Assembly: GCA_002964805.2 (NCBI GenBank)
Contig: PUDQ02000014.1
Coordinates: forward strand, 558,001 to 622,000
Direction: 5' to 3'
DNA length: 64,000 nucleotides
From: Trametes villosa
Lineage: Eukaryota; Basidiomycota; Agaricomycetes; Polyporales; Polyporaceae
The position numbers and the translations under genes are program-made. The notes beneath the pieces were generated by a model. The model was given only the letters and a program-made list of their open reading frames with translations, had not been told where the DNA came from and ran no database searches. How positions within the stretch are numbered: the stretch's first letter is position 1; the number at the start of each line of letters is the position of its first letter. Below are positions 43,490 to 53,581 of this stretch, piece by piece.

Positions 43490-44669
43490 CTGCGTCCGCC
43501 ACACCAGAACGCGTCGCGATATTTCTCCTCACGTGAGCGTACGCTGCAAGGTCCCGTTGACCCGGGTCCACGCAGTCAGTCATGGCGCCCACGCGGCGGA
43601 GGGGGAGGGGCTGCATTGATGGGCAAGTCGGTTAGCACAATGGACGAGACGCGGATTGGTTGGGAGGGCGAGGGCGCCGGGCGTTATCCTCCTTTACAAG
43701 CGGATACGTGGCAGAGGAAGCTCGCCGCTAAGCGAGCCCATAAAGAGTTGCTTTGTCGTGCTCTGGCCCGTTTCATGGCCCGTTCCCCTCCGCTTGGAAC
43801 AGGGATGTGACTGCACGTCGAGGGTAGGCACCGGCTTCGACGAAACCAGACAATCGCGCTTTTCCGCGACGCTATTCTTGGCCGCTGAGGTAGACCAATG
43901 CTCCGGGGACCACGAGCATGTCTAGAGAGTGATTATGCGAGCACCGCGATCTTCTCTGGAGGTTTGACGAAGCGACTTACCGCCGCGGCATCCTAGGACT
44001 CATGGCCAATCAGGCGCATAGAGATGGACAGCCTGTGCTCAGTGATATTTAATGCCTACAATGCAACGTCCGTCGCGAGAGTGTGCGCGTCGAATGTCGC
44101 ACTGGCATGCTCCTTGCGAACGCGATGCCGGTGGAAAACTGCGTCATGGCGTTGTATCGGGTGTCAGTGCAAGCCCGTTGCAGTTTCCTGGAGCCCTCCC
44201 TATTAGCTGGCATAGTGAGCGGACGTGAAATGCATGGCTACGCTGTGACTTACTCCAGCCTCAAGTTCTGACGACTTTGGCAACGGCTACGACGCCGAAC
44301 GAGTCGCGAGCGCCGCGAACGAGCGCGAACGGGAAAACCGCCTTCCGGCATCATGATTGATTGCCGCGATCTCGATCGGGCTGTGCCCCATCACGATTAG
44401 TGCCGCGCTTCAGCCTTCAGTAAGTTCGACTTTTGGAGTCGCATCCAGCAGCGTTCAGCTCATAGAACAGGGGGTCGCAAGTAGGCAACAGATTGATGAA
44501 ACATTTCAGCGAGCTCATCATGGACGCCTCGTGTGGTAGGGTGTAGACGTAGGAGTACGACCCGTTGCCGATCCGCGCACAGCAGTGTAGAAACTGATCG
44601 AAATAAGTAGTAAGGCTGGTAGTGAGAGACATACAAATGATAGATACAAGTACATTAGGCCAGACATCG
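43490..44669. other. Spacer between Z3 and Z4, nothing recognised
   Basis: Short frames only; holds the upstream region of Z3 and the 3' flank of Z4. Confidence 0.4.
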
Positions 44670-45549
44670 TCATTGTCCATGGTTCTCCTGCTCCATCCGC
44701 ATCTTGTCTATGTAACGCTTGCAAACCTTCACATGCGTCCGTAGCTTATCCCAGCGGTGCAATTTTCCGCAACCCAGGCAGGGGAAGTGGATGCCGTGAA
44801 AGTGCGCATCCCGGAGATGCTTCAAGAGCGCTGTCGGGTTGCTAAACCCTTTCGGCGTCCTGCGGTCCGGGGTACATCCGCTCCACAGACACTTCATCGG
44901 CCACGTAAACCGTTCCTTGTGTTCCTTGGCCGTAGACATGCTGTGATGTTCCTTCATGTGCTCGTCGGAGTCCGCAGCGCACACGATGTCTCCGCACCCG
45001 CCCCATCGACATGTCTTCATCTCGTAAGACTTGGGCTGTTTTCCGCGCTGCTTTTTGTCCGCGGGGGGCACGCCAGGCTGATGTGCCGCTTTCCTCTTGC
45101 CAAGCACCGTGGGGGTAGGTACGGGCGGCACGGCTTGAGTTGTCGTCGGCGTCGTAGTCGTTGGCGCAGTAATCCGCGTCGTGGTCGGGGACTCACTGAG
45201 ACGGGGATGATCGAGGGGCGAGGGGACCACGTGAGGAAGCGCGAACTTGAACGGTTCCGGGGACTCGAACGTAAAGTGGGAGGGCGCGGGTATGGGCTCG
45301 GGATCCCTCGGGGCCAACGCTCTGTCCGGCGGCATCGCGTCAGCTATGGTTCAATCGCAGTGCATGTGAGGATACATACCGCGCGTGTAGCGTTAGCGCT
45401 GCCTCCCGACCGTCATATCCCAGGTATTCTCCGAGGAACGTCTCTGCCTCCGGGGTGAAGGAAAATCCGGGTGTGCCAAAGGCTGCGGTCGCAAAGAGCA
45501 GAGCGGCGACGGAGGCGTCGTCGTAGACAACCTCACCGAAGTTGGACAT
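44670..45549 (-). CDS. C2H2-like zinc-finger protein Z4
   Basis: Two exons. Exon 1 encodes MSNFGEVVYDDASVAALLFA, then FSFTPEAETFLGEYLG and ALTLHAR. A phase-2 intron (donor GTATGT, acceptor CGGACAG near 45325) leads to ALAPRDPEPIPAPSHFTFESP. An earlier AG would give a stop at once, so this acceptor decides the model. A Pro/Thr linker and VLGKRKAAHQPG follow, then three fingers: CRWGGCGDIVC with HMKEHH, CLWSGCTPDRR with HLRDAH, and CLGCGKLHRWDKLRTHVKVC (last ligand Cys). About 280 residues. A TATA box (minus strand) lies at about 45669-45673, 120 nt upstream. It shares its body with Z5 and the pseudogene at 34.9 kb. Nuclear role inferred only. Confidence 0.8.
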
Positions 45550-45668
45550 GTTCTATAGCGGGGATGGTCGGGGGATGGTCGGGTGATGGTGCTGGATGCG
45601 GGGCAGAGGGAGGTCGAAGAGGAGAGCGAGGGGCGGATGAAGTTTGAGGAACGCGTCCATCCCCCTTC

Positions 45669-45675
45669 TTATAAC
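45669..45675 (-). promoter_or_regulatory. TATA box of Z4
   Basis: GTTATAAG on the minus strand in the context GAAGAGTTATAAG, comparable to the Z5 promoter. Confidence 0.5.
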
Positions 45676-45819
45676 TCTTCGGTACTGAGTACTCGAGCAT
45701 GCGCTGACGAGTGCCCCGTGCGCGCGTGCGCGTTCGCTAGCGACGGGCCTTCCAAACTGAGCGTTCAATGGGCGTACACTTACCCGAGGGCTGCGAGGGA
45801 TGACGACGGGACGGGCAAG

Positions 45820-46930
45820 GGCAGACAAAGGCAGAAGACGTAGCATGAGCACGAGGCACCGCGGCCCTCGACCCGGATTGGCTGCGATAATCTCCTGGAG
45901 TTGCTCTCGTCGGCAAAGTCGCGACGAGACCCTGCAGTTAGCCAGGGCGCTTGGGGAGGAGGCCTGCGCGCGCTCCCGTGCGGGCAACGGCGAAAGGAGT
46001 GTTTGCAGACGAATGAGACCACGGCGACACGTGCATCTCATTTCGGAGAATCCTGCCCCTGCACTTCGTCAGCGTACGTCGGATGGAAGAAGAGCGTGTA
46101 TCACCTTTACGCGCTGAGCTGCAGCACACAATGGCGCGTCGGGGTTTGCGGTGTTGCGGCCCACAATTTGCCGCCGGCGCGATCAGTCCCAACTCCGAGC
46201 CGGAGGCCCGGCTCGCGAGATGAGATCTGAGAAGTGAGCCGCGCGGGTGAAGGGTTCCAGCACGTCCCGTATCAGCGTGCTGGCCGCAGGGCCGTTCGCT
46301 CGTCCCGAAAGCAGCATTGCATGGGTATCTGTCCCATGAGTGGTCCAGAACATTCGTCAGCGTCCGTACGCTATTGTCCTCAGGAAGGTGCTCACGGTAC
46401 CATCGTGCTAGGCTTCTTGCGAGCTCGCTTTGCGGTGATGATCTGGCACACCAGTATCACTTTGGACCCCGACATGAGCATTCTACGCTGGCGGATAGCG
46501 TATGCATCATCTGGCTGCTCCTGTGATGAATCAACGCAGTTTTCCGATGGGCGTGTTGAGTACACTGCCCGGGAAGTCTGAACGTTCTGAACCTTCGGAG
46601 GCGTAGTCAGACCGCGAGCCCCCTTGAGCTCCGAGTCCCTTGCAGATTTCTGCGTCCTTCCTACCTCTAGATATCGTTGTATTCGGAGGGCCGTAGAGGA
46701 CTGAATGCAGAAGTCGCAGGCAGCGCGCAGTGTCGCCGCCGACGTAGACGCCAAAAAATAGGAGTTGACACAGCGCCTTAGACGCCAATGACCCGGGTAT
46801 ACCTCCCATATATGGTTATTGGCCAATTCCAGACGTGGCTCATAGCCGAATCCGGTTCCTGCGGTCACCGAATCTCGTTCGCGCTGACCGTCGCACAACT
46901 CCTTCGCCGCGGCAAGTACCAGGCTAGGGC
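45820..46930. repeat. Duplicated block, copy 1 (upstream of Z4)
   Basis: About 1.1 kb collinear with 51330-52450. The most similar part is 46030-46400 versus 51540-51905, where long runs are identical (for example AACATTCGTCAGCGTCCGTA). It includes a conserved 8-bp stem (CCAGCACG...CGTGCTGG). No frame is convincingly conserved, but a branch point/acceptor (GCTAACTGCAG) and a GTAAGT or GTGAGT donor flank the same 150-nt stretch on the minus strand in both copies. Confidence 0.8.
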
Positions 46931-46991
46931 ATCCCAGGGGCTGGGGATGTCGACATCAGCAAAATCACACCCCTTCCTACCAGTCCTGAGC

Positions 46992-47110
46992 GGTCCTATA
47001 TAGGACCCCCAGGATCAATAGGACATAGGATGGCCCGTCCTATCAAGGCTATGTCGATTTCCTGGGATAGGACGGATCCATCCTGGGTGGGATCAGTGGT
47101 CCTACGATAT
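46992..47110. repeat. Palindrome and TAGGAC-type repeats
   Basis: The exact palindrome GGTCCTATATAGGACC (46992-47007) is followed by several direct and inverted copies of TAGGAC/GTCCTA. The phrase ATAGGACATAGGATGGCCCGT recurs with two changes at about 49459-49479. Confidence 0.7.
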
Positions 47111-47241
47111 GATTGGAAAAGATGCACGACAGGAATAACCATAAGATGTATGCACACCGCGGGACCAGTTGATTCTGCACCGAAATATATTCCTGGGACA
47201 CCGCCTACAAGCCGCTATGAGATACACCGGTGGCTAAGTGA

Positions 47242-47538
47242 CTACAAATAGAAGACGGGCAGGCATCTTGGACGTCGCCTCGTATTAATCGACGCCCCCC
47301 TGACTACAGAAGCCCGCTCGGCACAATTGTCGTATACGTGGGTCACCGACGAGCCGCTTCTGTGTGAGAGTTGATACGGATGAGCGAGGGGAAGCCGGGC
47401 AAACGAGGGAAAAGGGGTGAATGCGTACCTGGGCGCATATCGAGCCGAGCTTTCTGACCCGAGAAGCGTGGCGAGCACAAGTGCCGCCACAGAAGACCTG
47501 TCCAGCTCGCCGCCGTCGACGCGTAGACTCGACACCAT
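47242..47538 (-). pseudogene. Remnant of a zinc-finger-family first exon
   Basis: The start MVSSLRVDGGELDRSSVAAL followed by VLATLLGSESSARYAPR resembles the N-terminal module of Z4 (DDASVAALLFATAAFG). It ends in a phase-2 donor (AG then GTACGC), just like the family. The following sequence can be spliced (CTCACACAG acceptor) to about 40 more residues but contains no fingers. It occupies the place that Z6 holds in the sister block. Either a truncated relic or a very short protein. Confidence 0.5.
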
Positions 47539-48056
47539 CGAGGGGAGAGCACAAGAGACGAGTGATCACGTAGGTAGTAGAGCGTGCTGATAGCGGAGTG
47601 AGCAGCACAGGGAGTGGTGAATGGGCGGCCTTGAGGAGACTTGACAAGCGGTGGAGAGCTTCGATGGCAGACGGACCGTAGGACGAGCCATGTGACAAGA
47701 GGTGCAACATCGACGTCGAAGGCATGCGGGTTTGCCGATGAGGAGGGTTGACGGGCACAGGTAACTAGAGACGAGACAGACTTACAAGGCCGACAGGAGG
47801 GCAGCGCTCAGCGGGGGGAGACGGACGACAAGCTGTCTTGCTGTGTAGAGTGACGGTTGCTGGCGGTATCTAGAGTACACAGATTAGATGTGGAGCCGGC
47901 AGCATCAGTCCTCAGAGCCAGATAGACGACATCCGTAGAGAGCATAGCGAGGGAGGAACAGAGTGCGACGATGGAGGCAGAAGGAGAGAGGCGACAAGGT
48001 AAAGGCGCTCACCACGCCAGCGAGACAGTCATTGATGGAACCACGTGGGCGGCAGA
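47539..48056. other. Spacer before the transposon-like element
   Basis: Nothing recognised; former upstream region of the remnant first exon. Confidence 0.4.
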
Positions 48057-49248
48057 CCTGAGCCCCAGTGAGAATCGACAAGTTCCAATGGGATCCAGAT
48101 AAATCCCACGCGATCTAGAGTGAACGCCTGTGGGGAATCCCGCCGGATGTGAATGGATCCCAAAACCGTTCGAGGGATCTTTTTCTATGAGTTCCAACGC
48201 GATCCAGAGGGGTCCATTCGCGTCCCTCGAGTTCTGGTAAAAGTGGCTCCAGTTGGATCCCATTAGCCCCGGCTCTAGTGTACATGGCGTTCCGAGCGCC
48301 CCGGATGGTCCCGAGCACGCCCGCCCCGCTCCTCGCGCCCCCCGCCTCGCGCCCCCCGCCCCCCGCCGCCTCGCACTCCTGTCCCCGTACCTCCTCGAGC
48401 CCCCGTCCCCGCGCCCTCTCCCGCGCCCCCTTCGCGCCATCCTCCATGCACGTCCTCCCCGTCCTCCCGTGCTGCCCGATGCCCGCCGCCTGTTACTCGT
48501 ACTGTGGTTAGTCACGTCGTGCGCGGCGTGTGCCTTGACGTCGCGACACCCACCTGTAACCGATTCCATTGAGTATCCGGTACTGTCCCAGCACGACAAC
48601 CCGCGCACGTTGCATGCACTCACCTCACTATATGCTGTCCTAGCATAGCCCGACATTCCCATCTGCGCCTCTGAACCACTATGCCACAAGCTACCACTCA
48701 CCTCGCTTCGTATGGTAGCTCCCGGAGCTCGCGGTCAGTCGAGGTAGTCGACTGGGGGGCATCTATGTCAAGACGGTGGTTGTCCGTGTTAGCATAGTCG
48801 CGCGCGTTTAAGGAAAGAGGGAAAACACTCACCGCGAGAGTGTACTAGTGTCGCTGAGTACAGAGAACGCTGTGTTGCCAGAAGATAGAGATGGTGGTAG
48901 GAGAGAAAAGTCGTTTACGACGTCTGCCTCTATGCTCGCATGCTATATACCCCGTTGGGAGAGTGTCTGTGAAGGACGTGACGGGTTTCAAGACTTTGAA
49001 CCCGACTTGCAAACAGCGACGGAGCCGGTCTATTTCTGAAAGTCGCGCAGTGGATTCTTGCGGACGCGAAGGCGAACGAACGTCAAAGCAGCGCGATGTC
49101 AATCAGAAATGACGTGAGCCCGATGTATTTGTGCCAAGGAAGCCCTGGCACTCGTCTGTATTGGGGTCGAGATCGAATAGGACCAATTTGGATCTATTTC
49201 AACCCTTTGGATCCCTTTGGATCTTGTCGATTCTCACTGGGCCTGAGC
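48057..49248. mobile_element. Non-autonomous DNA-transposon-like element with TIRs and 7-bp TSD
   Basis: The 1178-bp body 48064-49241 begins CCCAGTGAGAATCGACAAG and ends with its exact reverse complement; the inverted similarity continues to about 36 bp. On both sides the 7 bases CCTGAGC are repeated directly (48057-48063 and 49242-49248), as expected for a target-site duplication. Both ends carry several GGATCC/TCCAA subterminal motifs. No transposase frame is present. Inside, the minus strand has a TATA box (about 48942-48950) followed by three GTGAGT-type donors, so it may carry a transcription unit of its own. Superfamily not assigned. Confidence 0.75.
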
Positions 49249-50101
49249 GCTTGGCGCCCGTCATACTCTGGATTGTCTCCCCTGCACCCCATCGCGCGCA
49301 ATATTGTGCATTCCCAAACACTGCCGTTTATACATTCGAGATATCCGGAGACTACTGTAACACTTTCTGACCAGAAAACATATCTTCGACAATTCACACT
49401 CATGCACCCAAAGTGTGTATGATCGGAAGGCGTCCCAGGACCTGCAGGAAGGTATCCATAGGACGTAGGATGGCTCGTAGGACACAGGACCCCTTCATGG
49501 GACATATGATGGGGTGCGATTTTGCTGATGGAGCAATGCGAGAAACGGAGAAAATACGGGGACCCTCTCTGCAGAACAACCCAGTGAACCTCCACCGAGT
49601 CGACTTCGGAGTCCGAGTCCCAATCTCGAGTCCCACTCGTCCCAGACGCGAAGAATCGGTATAAAAATTAGCGTACATGCGCGTATGTCGTACAAGATAA
49701 CAACAACCCCCGTGAGCACAGTGGAAGGTGAGCCATTGGGTAAGGATACATGCTAGACGGACTCGGAGGATGCCATGCTGAAGCGCTGTGTTGAATGTTT
49801 GTATACCAAGCTCCGGTGAAGTCAATAGTACGAGCACCTCGAATGCTTGGGGATCAGAAAAAGCTACCCTATTCGAATCCAGATGACAGAGCTTGAAGCC
49901 GGCATCGGCGGAATGCAGCAGGATCATGATCAGTCGCAGAGATAAAATCGAGTTCAGATTTTATTACATATGTTGAGTATAGGTACCAGTTGTCGAGCGT
50001 AGTGATACAAGAGAGTGGGAGATTATAGAATCGAGCTATACGTCATTACCACCCATGGTCCTCCACCTCCGCCAGCCTCCGCCGCCTCCTACTAGGTGGT
50101 A
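49249..50101. other. Spacer containing a copy of Z6 downstream sequence
   Basis: About 49550-49740 resembles 52470-52620 (shared GTACATGCGCGTATGT, TGAGCACAGT), that is, the 3' flank of Z6. This indicates another lost family copy. No intact coding sequence seen. Confidence 0.55.
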
Positions 50102-51035
50102 TCACTTCTTGTGCGTCGCAGCGTGTCTTCTCAACGAATCGCCTCGCATCTCCACATGACATATCGGGCACGCGAGGTCAATCCCCCCAAAGTGCACGTC
50201 CCGCAGGTGTTTGTTCAGGGCCGTCCTGCCGTGGATCCCCTCTGGCTTGACGACCCCATTGGTCTCCCGCTTCTGCGGACCTGGGCATTGTTTGGAATCC
50301 TCCACCCACAAGCACGTGAATGTGCGCTTGTCCGCGTTCGCGGAGAGCTCTCCTGGGAAGTGCTTCGCCTTCATATGGGCTACAAAGTCTCCAGAGCAGA
50401 TAACGTCCCCGCAGCCGTCCCAGAGACAGGGCATTATCTTCTGCGAGCGCGGCTGCATGCCGCGATGCTTCTTGGCTGCAGGCGATTTGGCGGCGTCAGG
50501 CTGTGAGGCGGCTTTCCTCTTTCCGAGGACCTTGGTGGACAGTCGCGGGACGGCGGCGGGGGTTGTAATGGGGGGAGGGAAGGCCATGTATGATGTCGGC
50601 TGCGAGGTCGGCGCCGACGTGCTGGGCAAGGGATGACCTTGCGATGGGTACGGGAATGGTGGTGCGTAGGGTGTATAGAGGTGCGGGGGAAGCGGCGCGA
50701 ATGAGTAAGTGTGATAGGGCGCCGGGTGAAGAGGCGCCTGCAGCGAAAGGAGAGGGTCGGACGGTCCTGCATGCGGAGTATCCTGCACCGAGGGTGACTG
50801 CGAACTGAATACTCTGACAAGCGCGGACACGTTAGGCCCAATATTAACTGTTGAAGACGAGGACGTACTCGCGATGGGCTGTGAGCGCGAGCAGCTTCCC
50901 CATCTCGCCGATACATTGTCCGAGGAGCTCCTGGTCTTCTGGAGATACCGAGAATCCAGGCGCGCCTGAGGCGGCTGCCGAGAACAGAAGCGAGGCGACT
51001 GCGAAGTCGGTATCGTAGGAAAGCGCGGGGAACAT
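50102..51035 (-). CDS. C2H2-like zinc-finger protein Z5
   Basis: Two exons. Exon 1 encodes MFPALSYDTDFAVASLLFSA, then FSVSPEDQELLGQCIGE and LLALTAHRE. A phase-2 intron (donor GTACGT, acceptor TTGTCAG) leads to VFSSQSPSVQDTPHAGPS, a Pro/Tyr-rich linker, KVLGKRKAASQPDAAKSPAA and three fingers: CLWDGCGDVICSGDFVAHMK ending in KH, CLWVEDSKQC with HLRDVH, and CPICHVEMRGDSLRRHAATH. About 290 residues, ending in KK. A TATA box (minus strand) is at 51141-51147. It is the best preserved member of the Z4/Z5/pseudogene subgroup, with all ligand pairs present. Function inferred: nucleic-acid or chromatin binding in the nucleus. Confidence 0.82.
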
Positions 51036-51140
51036 GTTGAAGAGGAGGTATATGATGTGAGAGATGGGGAGAGTGCTGAGAAGCGGGAAAGAGAAGAGTG
51101 ATGTTCGGAATGAGGTTTGAGGGAGCGTCCTCCCTCGTAC

Positions 51141-51147
51141 TTATATC
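51141..51147 (-). promoter_or_regulatory. TATA box of Z5
   Basis: GATATAAG on the minus strand, 108 nt upstream of the ATG, in a context similar to the Z4 promoter. Confidence 0.5.
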
Positions 51148-51329
51148 TTTGAAGAGCTTGCGCATACGCAAGCGTTTCCTACCCCCCGCCGTCGTTCACC
51201 TTCGCCGAGGGAACGCATGACGACGGGCAGCGCAGACCAGAGGCCGCCGGAGCGGGGATCCATCCGAATTGGGCGTTGAATAGTGCGTACACTCACACAT
51301 AGGCGAGAATGCATGACGACGAGGCAGGC

Positions 51330-52450
51330 AAAGGAAGACAAAGCCAGAAGACGTAGCATGAGCACGAGGCACCACGGCCCTCGCCCTGGATTGGCTGCGA
51401 TAATCTTCTGGCGTTGCTCCCGTCGGCAAAGCCGCGACGAGACCCTGCAGTTAGCCAGGGCGCTTGGGGAGGAGACCTCCGCGCGCTCTCACGCAGGCAA
51501 CGGCGAAAGGAGCGTTTGCAGACGAACGCGACCACTGCGACACGTGCATCTCATTTCGGAGGACCCTGCCCCTGCACTTCGTCAGCGTACGTCGGATGGA
51601 AGAAGCGCGTGTATCACCTTTACGCGCTGAGCTGCAGCACACAATGGCGCGTCGGGGTTTGCGGTGTTGCGGCCCACAATTTGCCGCCGGCGCGATCAGT
51701 CCCAACTCCGAGCCGGAGGCCCGGGCTCGCGAGATGAGAAGCGGGCCGCGCAGGTGAAGGGTTCCAGCACGTCCCGTATCAGCGTGCTGGCCGCGTAACC
51801 GTTCGCTCATCCCGAAAGCAGCATTGCACAGGTACCTGTCCCATGAGTGGTCCAGAACATTCGTCAGCGTCCGTACGCTATTGTCCTAAGAAAGGTGCTC
51901 ACGGTACCATCGTGTTTTTCTGAGAGCTCGCTTAGCGGGGTTGATCTGGCCCGTCAACTTGAAAATCAGTCTGTCCCTGCCCATGGGCAGTCTACGCTCG
52001 CAAAGAGCTTTCACATGTGCATCACTTACGTGACTACTGCGATGAATCGATACCGGTTGCCGGCGCGCGTGTTGAGTCCGTTGCCCGAGGATTCGGAGCC
52101 TTCGGCGGACGCGAGTTCTCGGAATTGCGAGCGCCCTTGGGCTCCTCCCTGGCAGATGTCCACGTCCTGTCTGGCTGTAGATATCGTCGCATTGAGTAGA
52201 CTTTAGAGGACTGGTTGCAGGGGTAGCAGGCAACGCGCAATTTCGTCGCCGACGTAGAGAACGAAAAATAGGAGTCGGTACAACGCCCTAGACGCCTTTC
52301 GTATACCTCCCATATATGGTTATTGTCTAATTCCAGCTGTGGCTCATAGCCGAAACCGAGTTCCGTTCGCGCTGACCCTCGCGCAACACCGTGACCTTCG
52401 TTGCGGCTAGTACTAGGATATGGTATGCCAGAGTCTGGAGCCGCCGAGAA
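51330..52450. repeat. Duplicated block, copy 2 (upstream of Z5)
   Basis: Sister of 45820-46930. Here the block runs on into the 3' flank of Z6, whereas copy 1 runs towards the remnant exon at 47.5 kb, so the order gene - block - gene is the same in both. Confidence 0.8.
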
Positions 52451-52698
52451 ATGTGAGGAATGGGAAAGATATGGGGCCCTCTCTGCGGAACGACCCGAGA
52501 CTCCACTGGGTTCCACTCATCCAATATGTCAAGAAGCAGTATACAAAATCAGTGTACATGCGCGTATGTAGTACAAGGTAGAAAAATCCCCATGAGCACA
52601 GTAGCGGGAAAGCCCTGAAGCGGCGAGTGACGCGCCGGTGGATAACTTGAGTAGTAGCTCGCAGGGGTGAGGCGAAGAGCAGGACATGTGAAGAGAGG

Positions 52699-53446
52699 CT
52701 ATCTGTATGCAGTAGCCCTGTAGGAGCCTTGCAGATTCCCCACGTCCCCGAGAACTGCCGCACCGCCAGGCGCTGAAGCCTCAAACCCGGACTGCGTTGA
52801 GGGTTTGCTGCCGTGGTCCAGCACGATCTGGGTGATAGGGACCAGTAGGCTATGATGAAGCGGGCGAAGCGGTTCTAAGTCAGTATGCACCCCCGCCACG
52901 GGTGATAAAGCTCACCTGCTGATCGGCGGCGTTTGTTGGGGTGTAGATGACGCAGCTGTCGCACTGTGTGCAGACATGCTCCTGTAGCGTGCCTGTCAGG
53001 CCAAAATTTAACACGGCTAAGCATATTGCGGATTACTTACCCGGATCCATAGCTCACGTTGTGGCTAACCGTCTCGCACAGGAGACGGTACAACTTTGCG
53101 ACGGTGCCGATGTCTAGGCCAGGCAACCCAGGCATGTGCTGCTCCGCGATAAGCAGCGCGGCGGCGGCAGTCGCCTTCGCCTGGATGTTCGCAGCAAGCC
53201 TAGGAGGCTCGTTAGCGGGTCGGGTGGTGATGCAATGATATACACGTACTCTGGGTCTTTGGCAATCTCGTCCCGTATACGTTCGGGGCCAAGGTAAGCT
53301 TCGAGCCGCCCGACCTCTGCGGGACTGAGATGGAGAAGCCCCTTCTCGCTCGAGGACCAGAGGATGGTCGCCATTTCCAGAAGCTCTGGCGCGGCAGTAC
53401 CGGTACGCGGTACCTCCCATAGAGAAACGTTGGTCGCAGATGACAT
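52699..53446 (-). CDS. Family protein Z6: shared N-terminal module without fingers
   Basis: Four exons joined by phase-consistent GT-AG introns give about 180 residues. Exon 1 is MSSATNVSLWEVPRTGTAAP, then MATILWSSSEKG, LHLSPAEVGRLEAYLGPERI and AKDPE, ending with a phase-2 GTACGT donor. It aligns with the first exons of Z4 and Z5 (LxP-x(3)-LxxYLG). Exon 2 (LAANIQAKATAAAALLIAEQ to ETVSHNVSYGSG) is helical. Exon 3 (GHATGACLHTVRQLRHLHPN) and exon 4 (PLRPLHHSLLVPITQIVLDH to RATAYR) carry no C2H2 fingers. A different frame of exon 3 would give a CTQCDSC motif but cannot be reached with standard splice sites. A TATA-like CATAAAAG lies about 130 nt upstream. Function unknown; it could act with the finger proteins through the shared module (speculation). 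Confidence 0.62.
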
Positions 53447-53581
53447 ATCGGCGGCGGTCAGACGAAACGAAGAGACAGATAACGGCGAGGGAGGATGGAA
53501 GGGTGGCCCCGGGAGCGACGACGCGCTCTGTGCTGATACAGAGAAAGATAACCGCAGCCCAGCCGCATGCAAGCTTTTATG

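Noticed and set aside
46392..52516. Similar minus-strand frames in the twin blocks (NNHIWEVY...) taken as a paralogous protein pair
   Set aside because: Amino-acid changes are as frequent as expected for non-coding drift, starts and stops are not shared, and indels are not consistently in frame; kept as a duplicated non-coding block.
52920..53000. CTQCDSC zinc-knuckle-like reading of Z6 exon 3
   Set aside because: That frame cannot be reached from exon 2, nor joined to the last exon, with standard splice sites; the phase-consistent model uses another frame.
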